Assembly: GCA_934277545.1 (NCBI GenBank)
Contig: CAKQUG010000010.1
Location: 1-37,395 of the forward strand
Direction: 5' to 3'
Origin: an uncultured Alphaproteobacteria bacterium
GTDB lineage: Bacteria > Pseudomonadota > Alphaproteobacteria > RF32 > CAG-239
Length of the DNA: 37,395 bases
This document shows, in pieces, positions 23,611-31,647 of this stretch (positions are counted from its first letter, which is position 1; each line of letters starts with the position of its first letter). The notes beneath the pieces are model-generated. The model was given only the letters and a program-made list of their open reading frames with translations, searched no databases and had not been told where the DNA came from. Position numbers and translations under genes: made by a program.

Positions 23611-24170
23611 TGAGCTTATTCTAATGGGTGCAAGTCCCTAACAAGCCCTAATAGCGGGAATTGTATAGCCAATAGCAAGGGTGTCCATTGCGAGGTGGAA
23701 TCTGAAAGAAGCTGGCGGCAAACATCTGACCTAACGCACAGAAACTTCATACAAGGCATATGACCGTGGGTAAGGCTGCTAGACAAGTCAAAGCCCAATA
23801 GGCCAAAGCCAAGATGAAAGCCCGACTTAAAGAGTTGACTTCCCGAAGCAATGGTTGGGGATATGCCAAGAGGAAGCAAAAACTTGAAGAGTACATAAAG
23901 GGTTGGGTAAGTTACTATCACCTTGCCAACATGAATTACATGTGGGGCAATAGTCGTTTGGGTTATTGGCGCATAGCCGGCAGTTATATACTAAGCCGTG
24001 CTATAACCAACGAAAAGTTGAGCATGGCAGGCTATGCTACATTGATGGGTTCATACATAGAATGGCACCCAAAATAGGAACCGCCGTATGCGGAACCGCA
24101 CGTACGGTGGTGTGAGAGGTCGGAAAACGAAAGTAGGAGAAAAACTACTTCGTTTTCCTCCTACTCGATT
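23611..24170 (+). mobile_element. Degenerate group II intron
   Basis: The left part has ribozyme-like sequence starting near GGTGCAAGTCC (23627-23637) and running to about 23800. Next is the tail of a reverse transcriptase/maturase (23814-24077). A domain V hairpin (24080-24111, ACCGCCGTA with TACGGTGGT) and a domain VI-like stem (about 24120-24158) follow. The reverse-transcriptase core is deleted, and a standard GTGCG 5' end is not visible. The element lies in the gap between the recombinase start and the umuD stop. It cannot be autonomous. Confidence 0.8.
23814..24077 (+). pseudogene. Group II intron reverse transcriptase/maturase, C-terminal remnant
   Basis: 87 codons remain after an in-frame TAG at 23799-23801. 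The sequence includes ELTSRSNGWGYAKRKQKLEEY and NSRLGYWRIAGSYILSRAIT, the maturase domain (GIIM) end of these proteins. The seven reverse-transcriptase blocks with the YxDD active site are absent. The deletion joins domain I-like RNA directly to the maturase tail. Confidence 0.88.
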
Positions 24171-24191
24171 CTCTTGAATTTCTCTTTTTAA

Positions 24192-24650
24192 TCATTCCGC
24201 AATCTGATGAATTACATAGGTAACTACGCCCCAGATCATGAAGCGGTTGTTTTCATCTACCCGGATAGGGGAGAAGTTTTTGTTCCATGGGATGAGCCAT
24301 CCGAAGGCTCCGCTCTCATCCATCTTGAACTGCTTGATAGTGAACTCACCATCTATAAAGGCGATGACAAAGTTTCCGTTTGATGGCTCTATCTGCCTAT
24401 CTACGATGGCTAGGTCACCGTCGAGAATGCCTGCATCCTGCATGCTGTCGCCTGATACGCGCACATAAAAGGTAGCTTCACGATGACGAACCAGAATATC
24501 GTTGAGGTCTATCTCTCCCTCCATATAGTCTTGTGCCGGCGAAGGGAAACCAGCTTTTACGCTTTGCTCAGCCAGCGGAATCGGCATCTTTACTCCGAAT
24601 TCCGCTGGGTGAAATGTCAGTTTTATTTTATTATCGTTGTTATGATTCAT
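24192..24650 (-). CDS. umuD: UmuD-like LexA-family autopeptidase (S24)
   Basis: 152 residues. A candidate cleavage pair Ala33-Gly34 (VKAGFPSPAQDY) precedes the protease domain. The catalytic Ser is in RVSGDSMQDAGI (Ser69) and the general base Lys in EFTIKQFKMD (about Lys106). There is no N-terminal helix-turn-helix, so it is UmuD-like and not a LexA repressor. It matures by RecA-stimulated self-cleavage and forms polymerase V with UmuC for error-prone bypass. It lies 54 nt downstream of umuC, the opposite order to the usual umuDC. Confidence 0.9.
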   Translation of the reverse strand: MNHNNDNKIKLTFHPAEFGVKMPIPLAEQSVKAGFPSPAQDYMEGEIDLNDILVRHREATFYVRVSGDSMQDAGILDGDLAIVDRQIEPSNGNFVIAFIDGEFTIKQFKMDESGAFGWLIPWNKNFSPIRVDENNRFMIWGVVTYVIHQIAE

Positions 24651-24704
24651 CTTGTTTTCCTTATTTTATGGAGCCCATTTTTAGAAAGGGGCTTATTTAG
24701 ACTC

Positions 24705-26060
24705 TTATTGAGTTTTTACTTTCAGAATATCATGGATGTCTGTAGTAAAACGCTTCGACATATATTCCCGCTTCAGGTCGAAGCGGCAACCATTACCTTG
24801 TACGGCTTGGCGGATGGTGCCGTGACCATTCTTTCGGTTGATAGCGTCGATGGCTTCCATCAGTGCTTTTTGCTTGCTCCGGTCTATAGGGTCGAAGAGG
24901 TCTTGCTGGCGGGGATGGGCGGGCGAGATTTGCCATAGGATAACTCCCGCTTTCTTGAAACGGAAGGAGAGGCCGGGACGGTCGGAGCGACAGTCTGCCA
25001 TCGGTTTCGGGTATTTGGCACGGAGAATGCTGAGGGCTGCACCTACTATTTCTTCCTGCGCATTGGTGGCGATGGGCAGGGTGAGGGAATCGTGGATGGT
25101 GTATTCCGGCACGTTCTCATTGAACCTGGATGTCCAGGCAAACACCGTGATTCCCTGGCACACGCTGCCCTGATGTCGCAGCTTTTCGGCGCAGCGCACG
25201 GCGAAATTAGCCACGGCTTCTTCTACCACATCCTTATCGCTGATGCCTTCACCGGCAAAGCTCCGGCTGGTGCAGATGCTCTTCTTCTGGGGCAATTCTT
25301 CGATGCTGATGCAGCTCTCGCCGTTCAGTTCTTTCCATGTTCTCACAGTGGTGATATTGAAGTTGCTGCGCACCCAACTTTCTTTCTTGTCGGCAAATTG
25401 AGCGGCAGTTCTGATGCCCATATAATCGAGCTTTCTGGCTATCTGCCGGCCGATTCCCCATACATCTTCTATGGGGAAGAGTGACAGAGCCTTGTGCCTC
25501 CGTTCATCCGTGTCGATGAGGCAGCAGCCCAGGTAGCCCTTGTGTTTCTTGGCAAATTTGGATCCGATTTTTGCCAGAGTCTTTGTTTCTGCAATGCCGA
25601 TAGAGATAGGGATTCCCACGGCTCGGAGCACATCGGCAGAAATCCTGGCGCCATATTGATGCAATAGGGAGTCTTTATTCAAGAATGTCTCATTTTCTTT
25701 CTGATTTTCCTGGAAGAAACGCTCTGCCATAGACTGATCTACTTCGAAGAAACTCTCATCGATGGAATATTGGTCGATATGGGGTGAATAGTGGGATAGC
25801 ATCGACATTACGCGGTTGGATAGCGAACCGTAGAGTGTATAGTTGCTGGAGAAGATAGCCACTCCCTCAGCCTCCAGTTTTTCCTTAACCTGATAGAACG
25901 GGTCCCCCATCTTATACCCCAATGCCTTGGCTTCTTCAGAGCGCGCTATGACGCACCCGTCGTTGTTGCTCAATACAACCACGGGCTTTCCTATCAGGTC
26001 GGGACGAAACACTCGCTCGCACGAACAGTAGAAGTTGTTGCAGTCTGCCAGTCCTATCAT
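24705..26060 (-). CDS. umuC: UmuC-like Y-family DNA polymerase (Pol V subunit)
   Basis: 451 residues. GLADCNNFYCSCERVF at the N-terminus carries the first catalytic Asp (Asp6), followed by VVVLSNNDGCVIARSEEAK and DQYSIDESFFEVD with the other carboxylates. The helix-hairpin-helix region (IEDVWGIGRQIARKLDYMGI) and the little-finger/UmuC C-terminal domain (CTSRSFAGEGISDKD) follow. It performs translesion synthesis in the SOS response. A promoter and a dyad lie upstream. Confidence 0.95.
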   Translation of the reverse strand: MIGLADCNNFYCSCERVFRPDLIGKPVVVLSNNDGCVIARSEEAKALGYKMGDPFYQVKEKLEAEGVAIFSSNYTLYGSLSNRVMSMLSHYSPHIDQYSIDESFFEVDQSMAERFFQENQKENETFLNKDSLLHQYGARISADVLRAVGIPISIGIAETKTLAKIGSKFAKKHKGYLGCCLIDTDERRHKALSLFPIEDVWGIGRQIARKLDYMGIRTAAQFADKKESWVRSNFNITTVRTWKELNGESCISIEELPQKKSICTSRSFAGEGISDKDVVEEAVANFAVRCAEKLRHQGSVCQGITVFAWTSRFNENVPEYTIHDSLTLPIATNAQEEIVGAALSILRAKYPKPMADCRSDRPGLSFRFKKAGVILWQISPAHPRQQDLFDPIDRSKQKALMEAIDAINRKNGHGTIRQAVQGNGCRFDLKREYMSKRFTTDIHDILKVKTQ

Positions 26061-26087
26061 ATCTTATAATTAACATCTCTTGTTATC

Positions 26088-26102
26088 ACCAGAAATCCTG
26101 GT
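26088..26102. promoter_or_regulatory. Dyad between umuC promoter and start, candidate SOS operator
   Basis: ACCAG-AAATC-CTGGT is a perfect 5-bp dyad with a 5-nt spacer. It lies just downstream of the -7 box and overlaps the expected transcription start, a position suited to a repressor such as LexA. The LexA site of this group is not known to me, so the assignment is inference. Confidence 0.4.
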
Positions 26103-26110
26103 TTGATGTG

Positions 26111-26118
26111 CAAAAATA
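26111..26118 (-). promoter_or_regulatory. -7 box of the umuC-umuD promoter
   Basis: On the minus strand TATTTTTG matches TAnnTTTG. No good -33 TTTG lies 19-21 bp upstream, which fits a regulated promoter. The leader to the ATG at 26060 would be about 45 nt. Confidence 0.5.
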
Positions 26119-26158
26119 CAAAAAATAATCCGAAAACGATAGTTTTTCATTCAAGTTT

Positions 26159-26189
26159 TTTGTCGTTTCATGATTTATTCTTACCTTTG
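26159..26189 (+). promoter_or_regulatory. Promoter of the nitroreductase-helicase unit
   Basis: TTTG at 26159-26162 and TACCTTTG at 26182-26189 with a 19-bp spacer match both Bacteroidetes boxes. Transcription would start near 26196, about 35 nt before the ATG at 26231. Confidence 0.7.
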
Positions 26190-26230
26190 TGGTCATAAGC
26201 TAGTATTGAAACATCATAAAACTGAACGAT

Positions 26231-26752
26231 ATGAATCATAAGAATAACATGTTGGCATTGAGCCAGGAGCGTTTCTCGGCTCGCAAGTTTACTCCGGAGG
26301 CGGTTAGCCAGGAGGATTTGGACTATATTATGGAGTGTGTGCGCTTGGCACCATCGGCAGTGAACAGGCAGCCTTGGCGCTGGCTCATCGTGCGCTCGGA
26401 AGATGCGAAGAAGAAACTGCAGGAGTGCTATGACCGTGAATGGTTCAAGACGGCTCCTATATATATTATAGGTATGAAAAACGTGAATGAGAACTGGGTG
26501 CGCAGATATGATGAGAAACCGCATGGCGATATTGATGTGGCGATAGCGGCAGAGCATCTCTGTCTGGCTGCAACCGAAAAGGGACTGGGTACCTGCTGGG
26601 TCTGCAATTACGATACGGCGAAGATGCAGCAGTTCTTTCCGCGTGAGGGCTATGAGGCGGTGGTAATCATCCCTGTAGGTCATATTGCCGAAGACTGTCC
26701 ATGCGCTGAGAAAAAGCGTAAGGAGATGAGCGAAATCACGGAAGAAATCTAG
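26231..26752 (+). CDS. Nitroreductase family flavoprotein
   Basis: 173 residues. The N-terminus has RFSARKFTPEAVSQEDL, the phosphate-contact Arg pattern of FMN nitroreductases, followed by RLAPSAVNRQPWRWLIV. In the middle is DIDVAIAAEHLCLAATEKGLG and then GTCWVCNYD. The C-terminus has PVGHIAE. Such proteins use FMN and NAD(P)H to reduce nitro compounds, quinones or related substrates as dimers. Short but complete for the subfamily. Probably cotranscribed with the helicase 59 nt downstream; substrate unknown. Confidence 0.9.
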   Translation: MNHKNNMLALSQERFSARKFTPEAVSQEDLDYIMECVRLAPSAVNRQPWRWLIVRSEDAKKKLQECYDREWFKTAPIYIIGMKNVNENWVRRYDEKPHGDIDVAIAAEHLCLAATEKGLGTCWVCNYDTAKMQQFFPREGYEAVVIIPVGHIAEDCPCAEKKRKEMSEITEEI

Positions 26753-26782
26753 TTCTGAATATAAGAAGAAATCTAGTTCTGA
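26741..26782 (+). repeat. 18-bp direct repeat across the nitroreductase stop
   Basis: GAAGAAATCTAGTTCTGA occurs at 26741-26758 and again at 26765-26782, six bases apart. The first copy holds the last codons and TAG stop of the nitroreductase. It looks like a small tandem duplication. Confidence 0.8.
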
Positions 26783-26811
26783 TATAAAATCTGGTACAAA
26801 AAAGAAGCTGT

Positions 26812-29007
26812 ATGGAAATGAACGAAGAATCCATCCTGGCATGGAATATCATAGAAAAGACAAGTGCCAACCTCTTCCTTACCGGAAAGGCGGGCACAGG
26901 TAAGACGACCTTCCTCAAGCGATTGAAAGAACTGTCGCCCAAACGAATGATTGTGCTTGCTCCTACGGGCATTGCAGCCATCAACGCCGGAGGAATGACC
27001 ATCCATTCGTTCTTCCAGCTTCCCTTCTCGCCATACGTGCCGGGCACGACCTTTGGCAGCGGCGAACAGAAACGCTATCAGTTCAGCAAGCTCAAGCGCA
27101 ATATCATCCGAAGCATCGACTTGCTGGTAATCGACGAAATCAGTATGGTGCGTAGCGATTTGCTCGATGCTGTTGACTCCGTGCTTCGCCAGTATCGCAA
27201 GCGCCACGACCTGCCTTTCGGTGGTGTACAACTCTTGATGATAGGCGATTTGCAGCAGCTCGCACCTGTTGTTACGCCACAGGAAGAGCATCTTTTAGGA
27301 CAGCATTATGATACTCCTTTCTTCTTCAGCAGCAACGCTCTGAAGCAGGTGGGTTATCTTACCGTCGAACTTAAAAAGATATACAGACAGCAAGATGAGC
27401 AGTTTATCTCGCTGCTCAACCAGATTAGGGAAAACAAGGCTTCAGAAGAGACATTGCAGGCTCTGAACCAGCGCTATATTCCAAATTTTGTACCACCGAA
27501 GGATGGCAATTATATCCGGCTTACTACCCATAATGCGCCTGCCCAGTATATTAACGAACAGCAGCTTGCCGCCTTACCTTCGCAGTCGTTTTCTTTTACA
27601 GCAGATATAGAGGGCGATTTCCCGGAAACATCCTATCCAGCCGATTTCAAGCTCACATTGAAGTCTGGAGCACAAGTGATGTTCATCAAGAACGACCCAC
27701 AGCACCGCTTCTATAATGGTATGATAGGCGAGGTGATAGGGGTTAGGACCGATGAAGACGGCAGCAAGATCATCGTTCGTAGCAAGGACTCGGGCGAGGA
27801 GTTTGATCTGGAGAAAATGGAGTGGACCAATGCAAAATATACCCTGAATGAGAAAACCAAGGAGATAGAGGAGACGGTGGAAGGAAAATTCATGCAGTAT
27901 CCTCTGCGTCTGGCGTGGGCAATAACTATCCACAAGAGTCAGGGACTTACTTTCGAACACGCCATCATCGATGCTTCTCATTCTTTTACACATGGTCAAA
28001 CCTACGTGGCTCTGAGCCGCTGCAAGACTTTGGAAGGAATGGTGCTCAGTCAACCTTTGTCTCGCGGAGCCATTATCAGCAGTCAGACGGTAGATGCATT
28101 CAGCAGTCAGCTTGCAGCTCCTACCCAGGCGCAGATTAGTTATCTGGAGCAGCAGTACATCATTTATTGCATCGGTGAACTCTTCGATTTCTATTCCCTC
28201 AGGGCAAGCTATGAGCATCTGATGCGCTGCCTGGTTGAGTTCTTTAATGGTAAATATCCGCGTGTGGTAAGCGAGTATCAGAAGTTGCAGGTGGTGCTGA
28301 AGAGTCTGATAGCCGTATCAGATAAATTCCGTGTGCAGTATACGGGTATGCTTGCCCGGAATCCTGACGTAAGACAGGCAGAACTGCAAGACCGCATTCA
28401 TAAGGGAGCTATGTATTTTCTTGACAAAATCGGCATTCTGATTGATTTAATCAGGAAGTCGAATCTTGATACAGACAATAAGGTGGCAAGGAAACAGTTT
28501 GAAGACCGCTTCTCCGTTTTCTCTGAAGATGTAAAATTAAAAGAACGGCTTCTGAAATATGAATGCAGCGCAGAATTCACGGTAACGGATTATCTGAAAA
28601 AGAAGGCGCAGTTCTTGCTGTTGGATGCTGATGCTTCATCGGATGGTGGTTCGGGCAGAAAAACAAGGAGACAGAAGAAACCGAATGAACCGAAGGAGCC
28701 GAAGGTGCCGAAAGTCGCTTCGAAGGAGATAAGTTATGATTTCTATATGCAGGGAATGACGATAGATCAGATTGCTGCTAAGCGGGGTTATACCAAAGGC
28801 ACCATTATTGGTCATCTTACCCCTTATGTGAAAGAGGGGAAAATTGGATTGCGGGCGCTGATTTCAAGTGCTCACGAAAAGAAAATCCGTGATTTTATAA
28901 AGGCTCATCCTGAATTGGAGCTTTTTAGTGAAATAAAGGAAGCTCTGGGAGCCGGTATTGAATATTACGAAATCAAACTGGTTCATGATTTGATGGAGGG
29001 GGAATAA
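26812..29007 (+). CDS. PIF1/RecD2-like SF1 helicase with C-terminal helix-turn-helix domain
   Basis: 731 residues. Walker A FLTGKAGTGKTTFLKRL is at about residues 22-38, LLVIDEISMV (Walker B) near 104-113, and the C-terminal SF1 motifs WAITIHKSQGLTFEHA and YVALSRCKTLEG near 370-405. After a Lys/Pro-rich linker (KEPKVPKVASKE, about residue 625) comes SYDFYMQGMTIDQIAAKRGY, a helix-turn-helix domain like those ending RecQ-type proteins (HTH_40). A 5'-3' DNA helicase of the PIF1 family is likely, acting on stalled forks or structured DNA. Either of the first two Met residues could be the start. Confidence 0.9.
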   Translation: MEMNEESILAWNIIEKTSANLFLTGKAGTGKTTFLKRLKELSPKRMIVLAPTGIAAINAGGMTIHSFFQLPFSPYVPGTTFGSGEQKRYQFSKLKRNIIRSIDLLVIDEISMVRSDLLDAVDSVLRQYRKRHDLPFGGVQLLMIGDLQQLAPVVTPQEEHLLGQHYDTPFFFSSNALKQVGYLTVELKKIYRQQDEQFISLLNQIRENKASEETLQALNQRYIPNFVPPKDGNYIRLTTHNAPAQYINEQQLAALPSQSFSFTADIEGDFPETSYPADFKLTLKSGAQVMFIKNDPQHRFYNGMIGEVIGVRTDEDGSKIIVRSKDSGEEFDLEKMEWTNAKYTLNEKTKEIEETVEGKFMQYPLRLAWAITIHKSQGLTFEHAIIDASHSFTHGQTYVALSRCKTLEGMVLSQPLSRGAIISSQTVDAFSSQLAAPTQAQISYLEQQYIIYCIGELFDFYSLRASYEHLMRCLVEFFNGKYPRVVSEYQKLQVVLKSLIAVSDKFRVQYTGMLARNPDVRQAELQDRIHKGAMYFLDKIGILIDLIRKSNLDTDNKVARKQFEDRFSVFSEDVKLKERLLKYECSAEFTVTDYLKKKAQFLLLDADASSDGGSGRKTRRQKKPNEPKEPKVPKVASKEISYDFYMQGMTIDQIAAKRGYTKGTIIGHLTPYVKEGKIGLRALISSAHEKKIRDFIKAHPELELFSEIKEALGAGIEYYEIKLVHDLMEGE

Positions 29008-29033
29008 AGGTTTTTCTCCCACCATATTATAAT

Positions 29034-29078
29034 AATAGCCGTAACTATATTTGCTGTAGTTACGGCTATTGTTTTTTT
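29034..29078. terminator. Bidirectional intrinsic terminator
   Basis: AATAGCCGTAACTA at 29034-29047 pairs perfectly over 14 bp with 29057-29070 around a 9-nt loop. TTTTTTT follows at 29072-29078 on the plus strand. It separates the convergent helicase and malY genes. Confidence 0.92.
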
Positions 29079-29084
29079 GAATAT

Positions 29085-30257
29085 TTAGAGTTGGGCTACA
29101 GCCTTTTCCAACTGCTGCAGAGCCTGCTTGAGGATGCTTCTTGGTGCAGCCACATTCAATCGCATGAAGCCTTCTCCGCCAGGACCGAACATCTCTCCAT
29201 CATTCAGCGCCAGGTGGGCCTTGTCGATGAATAAATCGAGAAGCGCATCGTGTGAAAGATGCAGGTCTCGGCAGTTGAGCCAGACAAGGAAGGAAGCCTG
29301 TGGACGCAACGGGCGAATGCCCGGAATATGCTCACGGCAGTAATCTTCTACAAATCGGATATTGTCCTCAATATAGGCAAGCATCGCCTTGCGCCATTCT
29401 TCTCCCTTTCGGAAGGCAGCGATGGTAGCGATAGGAGCAAAGAGGGTTGGTTCATCCAACTCATTTGCGCTTAACCATTTATAAAACTTATTCCGAATAT
29501 CTTCGTTTGGAATAATGGCGTAGCTGCTCACGATTCCTGCAATATTAAAGGTTTTGGAAGGAGCCTGGAAGGTGATGCTGATGTTGCGTGCCTTGTCTGA
29601 AACCGAAGCAAACGGGATGTGCTTGTGTCCGAAGAGCGCCATATCCGCATGAATCTCATCGCTGATAACGAGCAGATGGTGCTCATAGCAGAAGTTGGCA
29701 AGTTGCTGCAGGGTTTCCTTGCTCCAGGTAATTCCGCCCGGATTATGAGGATTGCAGAGAATGAGAATCTTGCATTTCTCATCGCAAACCTTCTCGAGGT
29801 TTTCGAAATCCATCTCGTAATATCCGTCTTCCCTCATCTTCAGCGGATTGAAGACCACCTCTCTGCCATTACCCTCTGGGGTAAGGCGGAATGGGTGATA
29901 AACGGGAGGCTGGATGATGACTTTTTCATCAGGCTGAGTAAAGACATTCACCACGAGTCCTATGCCTTTTACAATACCTGGAATGAATCTTATCCACTCT
30001 CGCTTCACATCCCACTGATGGTGGTCGCGAACCCAGTCGATGATGCTAGGAAGGTAATCTTCCGGTTCCATGGTGTAGCCGAAAAGGGAGTGTTCCAATC
30101 GTGCCTTGAGGGCATCTGTAATGAAAGATGGGGTCTCGAAATCCATATCAGCTACCCAGAGTGGCAGCAGATCATCTCGACCCCAACGAGGCAACAGGGC
30201 GCCATGCTTCAGGTCGTCGCTGCCCGAACGGTCTATGACTTTATCGAAATTGTACAT
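29085..30257 (-). CDS. MalY/PatB-type PLP C-S lyase (cystathionine beta-lyase)
   Basis: 390 residues of the class I/II aminotransferase fold. It begins YNFDKVIDRSGSDDLKHG, as PatB/MalY proteins do, with LPLWVADMDF, then LILCNPHNPGGITW, SDEIHADMALFG and the PLP lysine in QAPSKTFNIAGI (Lys235). The likely reaction is cleavage of cystathionine or cysteine-type C-S bonds to pyruvate, ammonia and a thiol. It lies 33 nt after metY-like, and both act in sulfur amino-acid metabolism, so a bicistronic operon is likely. Confidence 0.9.
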   Translation of the reverse strand: MYNFDKVIDRSGSDDLKHGALLPRWGRDDLLPLWVADMDFETPSFITDALKARLEHSLFGYTMEPEDYLPSIIDWVRDHHQWDVKREWIRFIPGIVKGIGLVVNVFTQPDEKVIIQPPVYHPFRLTPEGNGREVVFNPLKMREDGYYEMDFENLEKVCDEKCKILILCNPHNPGGITWSKETLQQLANFCYEHHLLVISDEIHADMALFGHKHIPFASVSDKARNISITFQAPSKTFNIAGIVSSYAIIPNEDIRNKFYKWLSANELDEPTLFAPIATIAAFRKGEEWRKAMLAYIEDNIRFVEDYCREHIPGIRPLRPQASFLVWLNCRDLHLSHDALLDLFIDKAHLALNDGEMFGPGGEGFMRLNVAAPRSILKQALQQLEKAVAQL

Positions 30258-30290
30258 TTTACTTTGAGCCTATTAACTATAAACTATCAA

Positions 30291-31475
30291 TTATAAACTA
30301 TTAACCGCCTGCTTGATGTCTTCGAAGAGATCATCCACATCCTCCAGACCTACGCTGAGGCGGATAGTGGTGTCTTTCACGTCCATCGACTTGCGCATGC
30401 TCTCAGAGAAAGCTCCGAAGATGGTGCTTGCCGGATGGATGGCGAGCGAACGGTTGTCGAAAAGATTGGTGGCACGATGGATGAGCTTCAGATTGTTCAG
30501 AAAACTGAAGCAGGCTTCCTTGCTCTCCAGGTCGATGCAGATCATGGCTCCCGCCGTTTTTCCAAACTGACGCTGTGCCAACTCGTGATAAGGATTATCC
30601 TCCAGACCAACATAGTTTACATATTTTATCTGAGGCAGAGAGCGCAGCTTCTTGGCAAGCTCCAAGGCATTGCCGCTCTGTACACGATAGCGCGCATCGA
30701 GCGTTTCGAGTCCGATGGTCTGCATATAAGCCACCTGTGGAGTCATATAGGCTCCAAAATTGAAGAGCATTTCTCCATAGAGACGTTTGGCGAAATCGCC
30801 GTTGTAAGGAGTACCGTAGTCGATAACCAGACCGCCGAGCGAAGTTGCACCGCCACTTACATATTTAGAACTGGAAACCACCTCAATATCTACTCCCAGA
30901 CTCTTAGCCGAGAACTGTGTGAAAGGAATCACGGTAGAATCCACTACCAGCGGAACATTCTTTTCGTGAGCCACTTCCGAAATGGCTTTCAGATCGGCAA
31001 CCTCCAGCTGTGGGTTGGTCAGGATTTCGAGGAAGACGCAGCAGGTGTCATCATCAATGGCTTCGCGCACCGCCTCTATATTAGTCAAATCGCACAAGCG
31101 CACCTTTACGCCAAAACGGCGCAGGGTGGCAACGAGCAGCGCATAAGTATTGCCGAAGAGATGCTTGGATGTAACAATATTTTTGCCTTGTGCTGCCAGT
31201 GCCATGAGGGTGTTGCTGATTGCCGCCATTCCTGAATTGAAGGCTGTGGCGTGGGCAGCATCGGTGAGGGCTGCCACGCGACGCTCCAGGTTGGTTACCG
31301 TAGGGTTCTCTACGCGCGAATAATCTGGAGCCTTAATCTTGTCGGTGAATGCTTCTGCCATGACGGCAGCATTGTCGAATTCGTAGGCAAGGGTGTTATA
31401 TACTGGCACGCTCAGCGAATCGTATGCATCGCGGCGCTCATATTCCAAATGAATAGCTTGAGTCTGTTTCTTCAT
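30291..31475 (-). CDS. Cys/Met-metabolism PLP enzyme, probable O-acetylhomoserine sulfhydrylase or methionine gamma-lyase
   Basis: 394 residues. YSRVENPTVTNLERRVAALT, NSGMAAISNTLMAL and the PLP lysine in SSSKYVSGGATSLGG (Lys204) place it in the cystathionine gamma-synthase/MetY fold family. The C-terminal RATNLFDNRSLAIHPASTIF resembles MetY-type enzymes. It forms homocysteine from O-acetylhomoserine or degrades methionine; the sequence alone does not separate these. First gene of the unit with malY, with its own promoter. Confidence 0.88.
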   Translation of the reverse strand: MKKQTQAIHLEYERRDAYDSLSVPVYNTLAYEFDNAAVMAEAFTDKIKAPDYSRVENPTVTNLERRVAALTDAAHATAFNSGMAAISNTLMALAAQGKNIVTSKHLFGNTYALLVATLRRFGVKVRLCDLTNIEAVREAIDDDTCCVFLEILTNPQLEVADLKAISEVAHEKNVPLVVDSTVIPFTQFSAKSLGVDIEVVSSSKYVSGGATSLGGLVIDYGTPYNGDFAKRLYGEMLFNFGAYMTPQVAYMQTIGLETLDARYRVQSGNALELAKKLRSLPQIKYVNYVGLEDNPYHELAQRQFGKTAGAMICIDLESKEACFSFLNNLKLIHRATNLFDNRSLAIHPASTIFGAFSESMRKSMDVKDTTIRLSVGLEDVDDLFEDIKQAVNSL

Positions 31476-31508
31476 TATTCTGTTATTTTATGTGATATTT
31501 TTTGCGTG

Positions 31509-31540
31509 CAAAAGTACAAAAAAGAAATCAAATAAGACAA
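31509..31540 (-). promoter_or_regulatory. Promoter of the metY-malY unit
   Basis: On the minus strand TACTTTTG (31516-31509) matches the -7 box and TTG (31540-31538) the -33 box, with a 21-bp spacer. The start codon at 31475 is about 35 nt past the box. Confidence 0.6.
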
Positions 31541-31550
31541 TAAATCGTAT

Positions 31551-31595
31551 AAAAAAACGAGTTGCGAATGCTTTTTTTCATGCATTGCAACTCGT
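31551..31595 (-). terminator. Intrinsic terminator of the outer-membrane protein gene
   Basis: On the minus strand ACGAGTTGC and GCAACTCGT arms (31595-31557), extended by an AATGC/GCATT stem with one bulge, are followed by TTTTTTT at 31557-31551. It ends the 33888-31648 transcript just before the metY promoter. Confidence 0.88.
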
Positions 31596-31647
31596 TGGAG
31601 AGAGTATTGTTTATTCTATTCAACGTTTTCTATTGTTCCTGATCTTG

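Noticed and set aside
24192..24650. LexA repressor
   Set aside because: It has the S24 peptidase domain but no N-terminal helix-turn-helix, and it pairs with umuC, so it is UmuD-like.
26168..26842. Long minus-strand frame (224 codons) opposite the nitroreductase
   Set aside because: It is a shadow of a clear nitroreductase gene with a good promoter; its composition is unlike a real protein.
29619..30296. Plus-strand frame of 225 codons opposite malY
   Set aside because: Antisense shadow of a conserved enzyme.
30435..31235. Plus-strand frame of 266 codons opposite the metY-like gene
   Set aside because: The minus strand encodes a full PLP enzyme with its active-site lysine; the plus frame has no recognisable domain.
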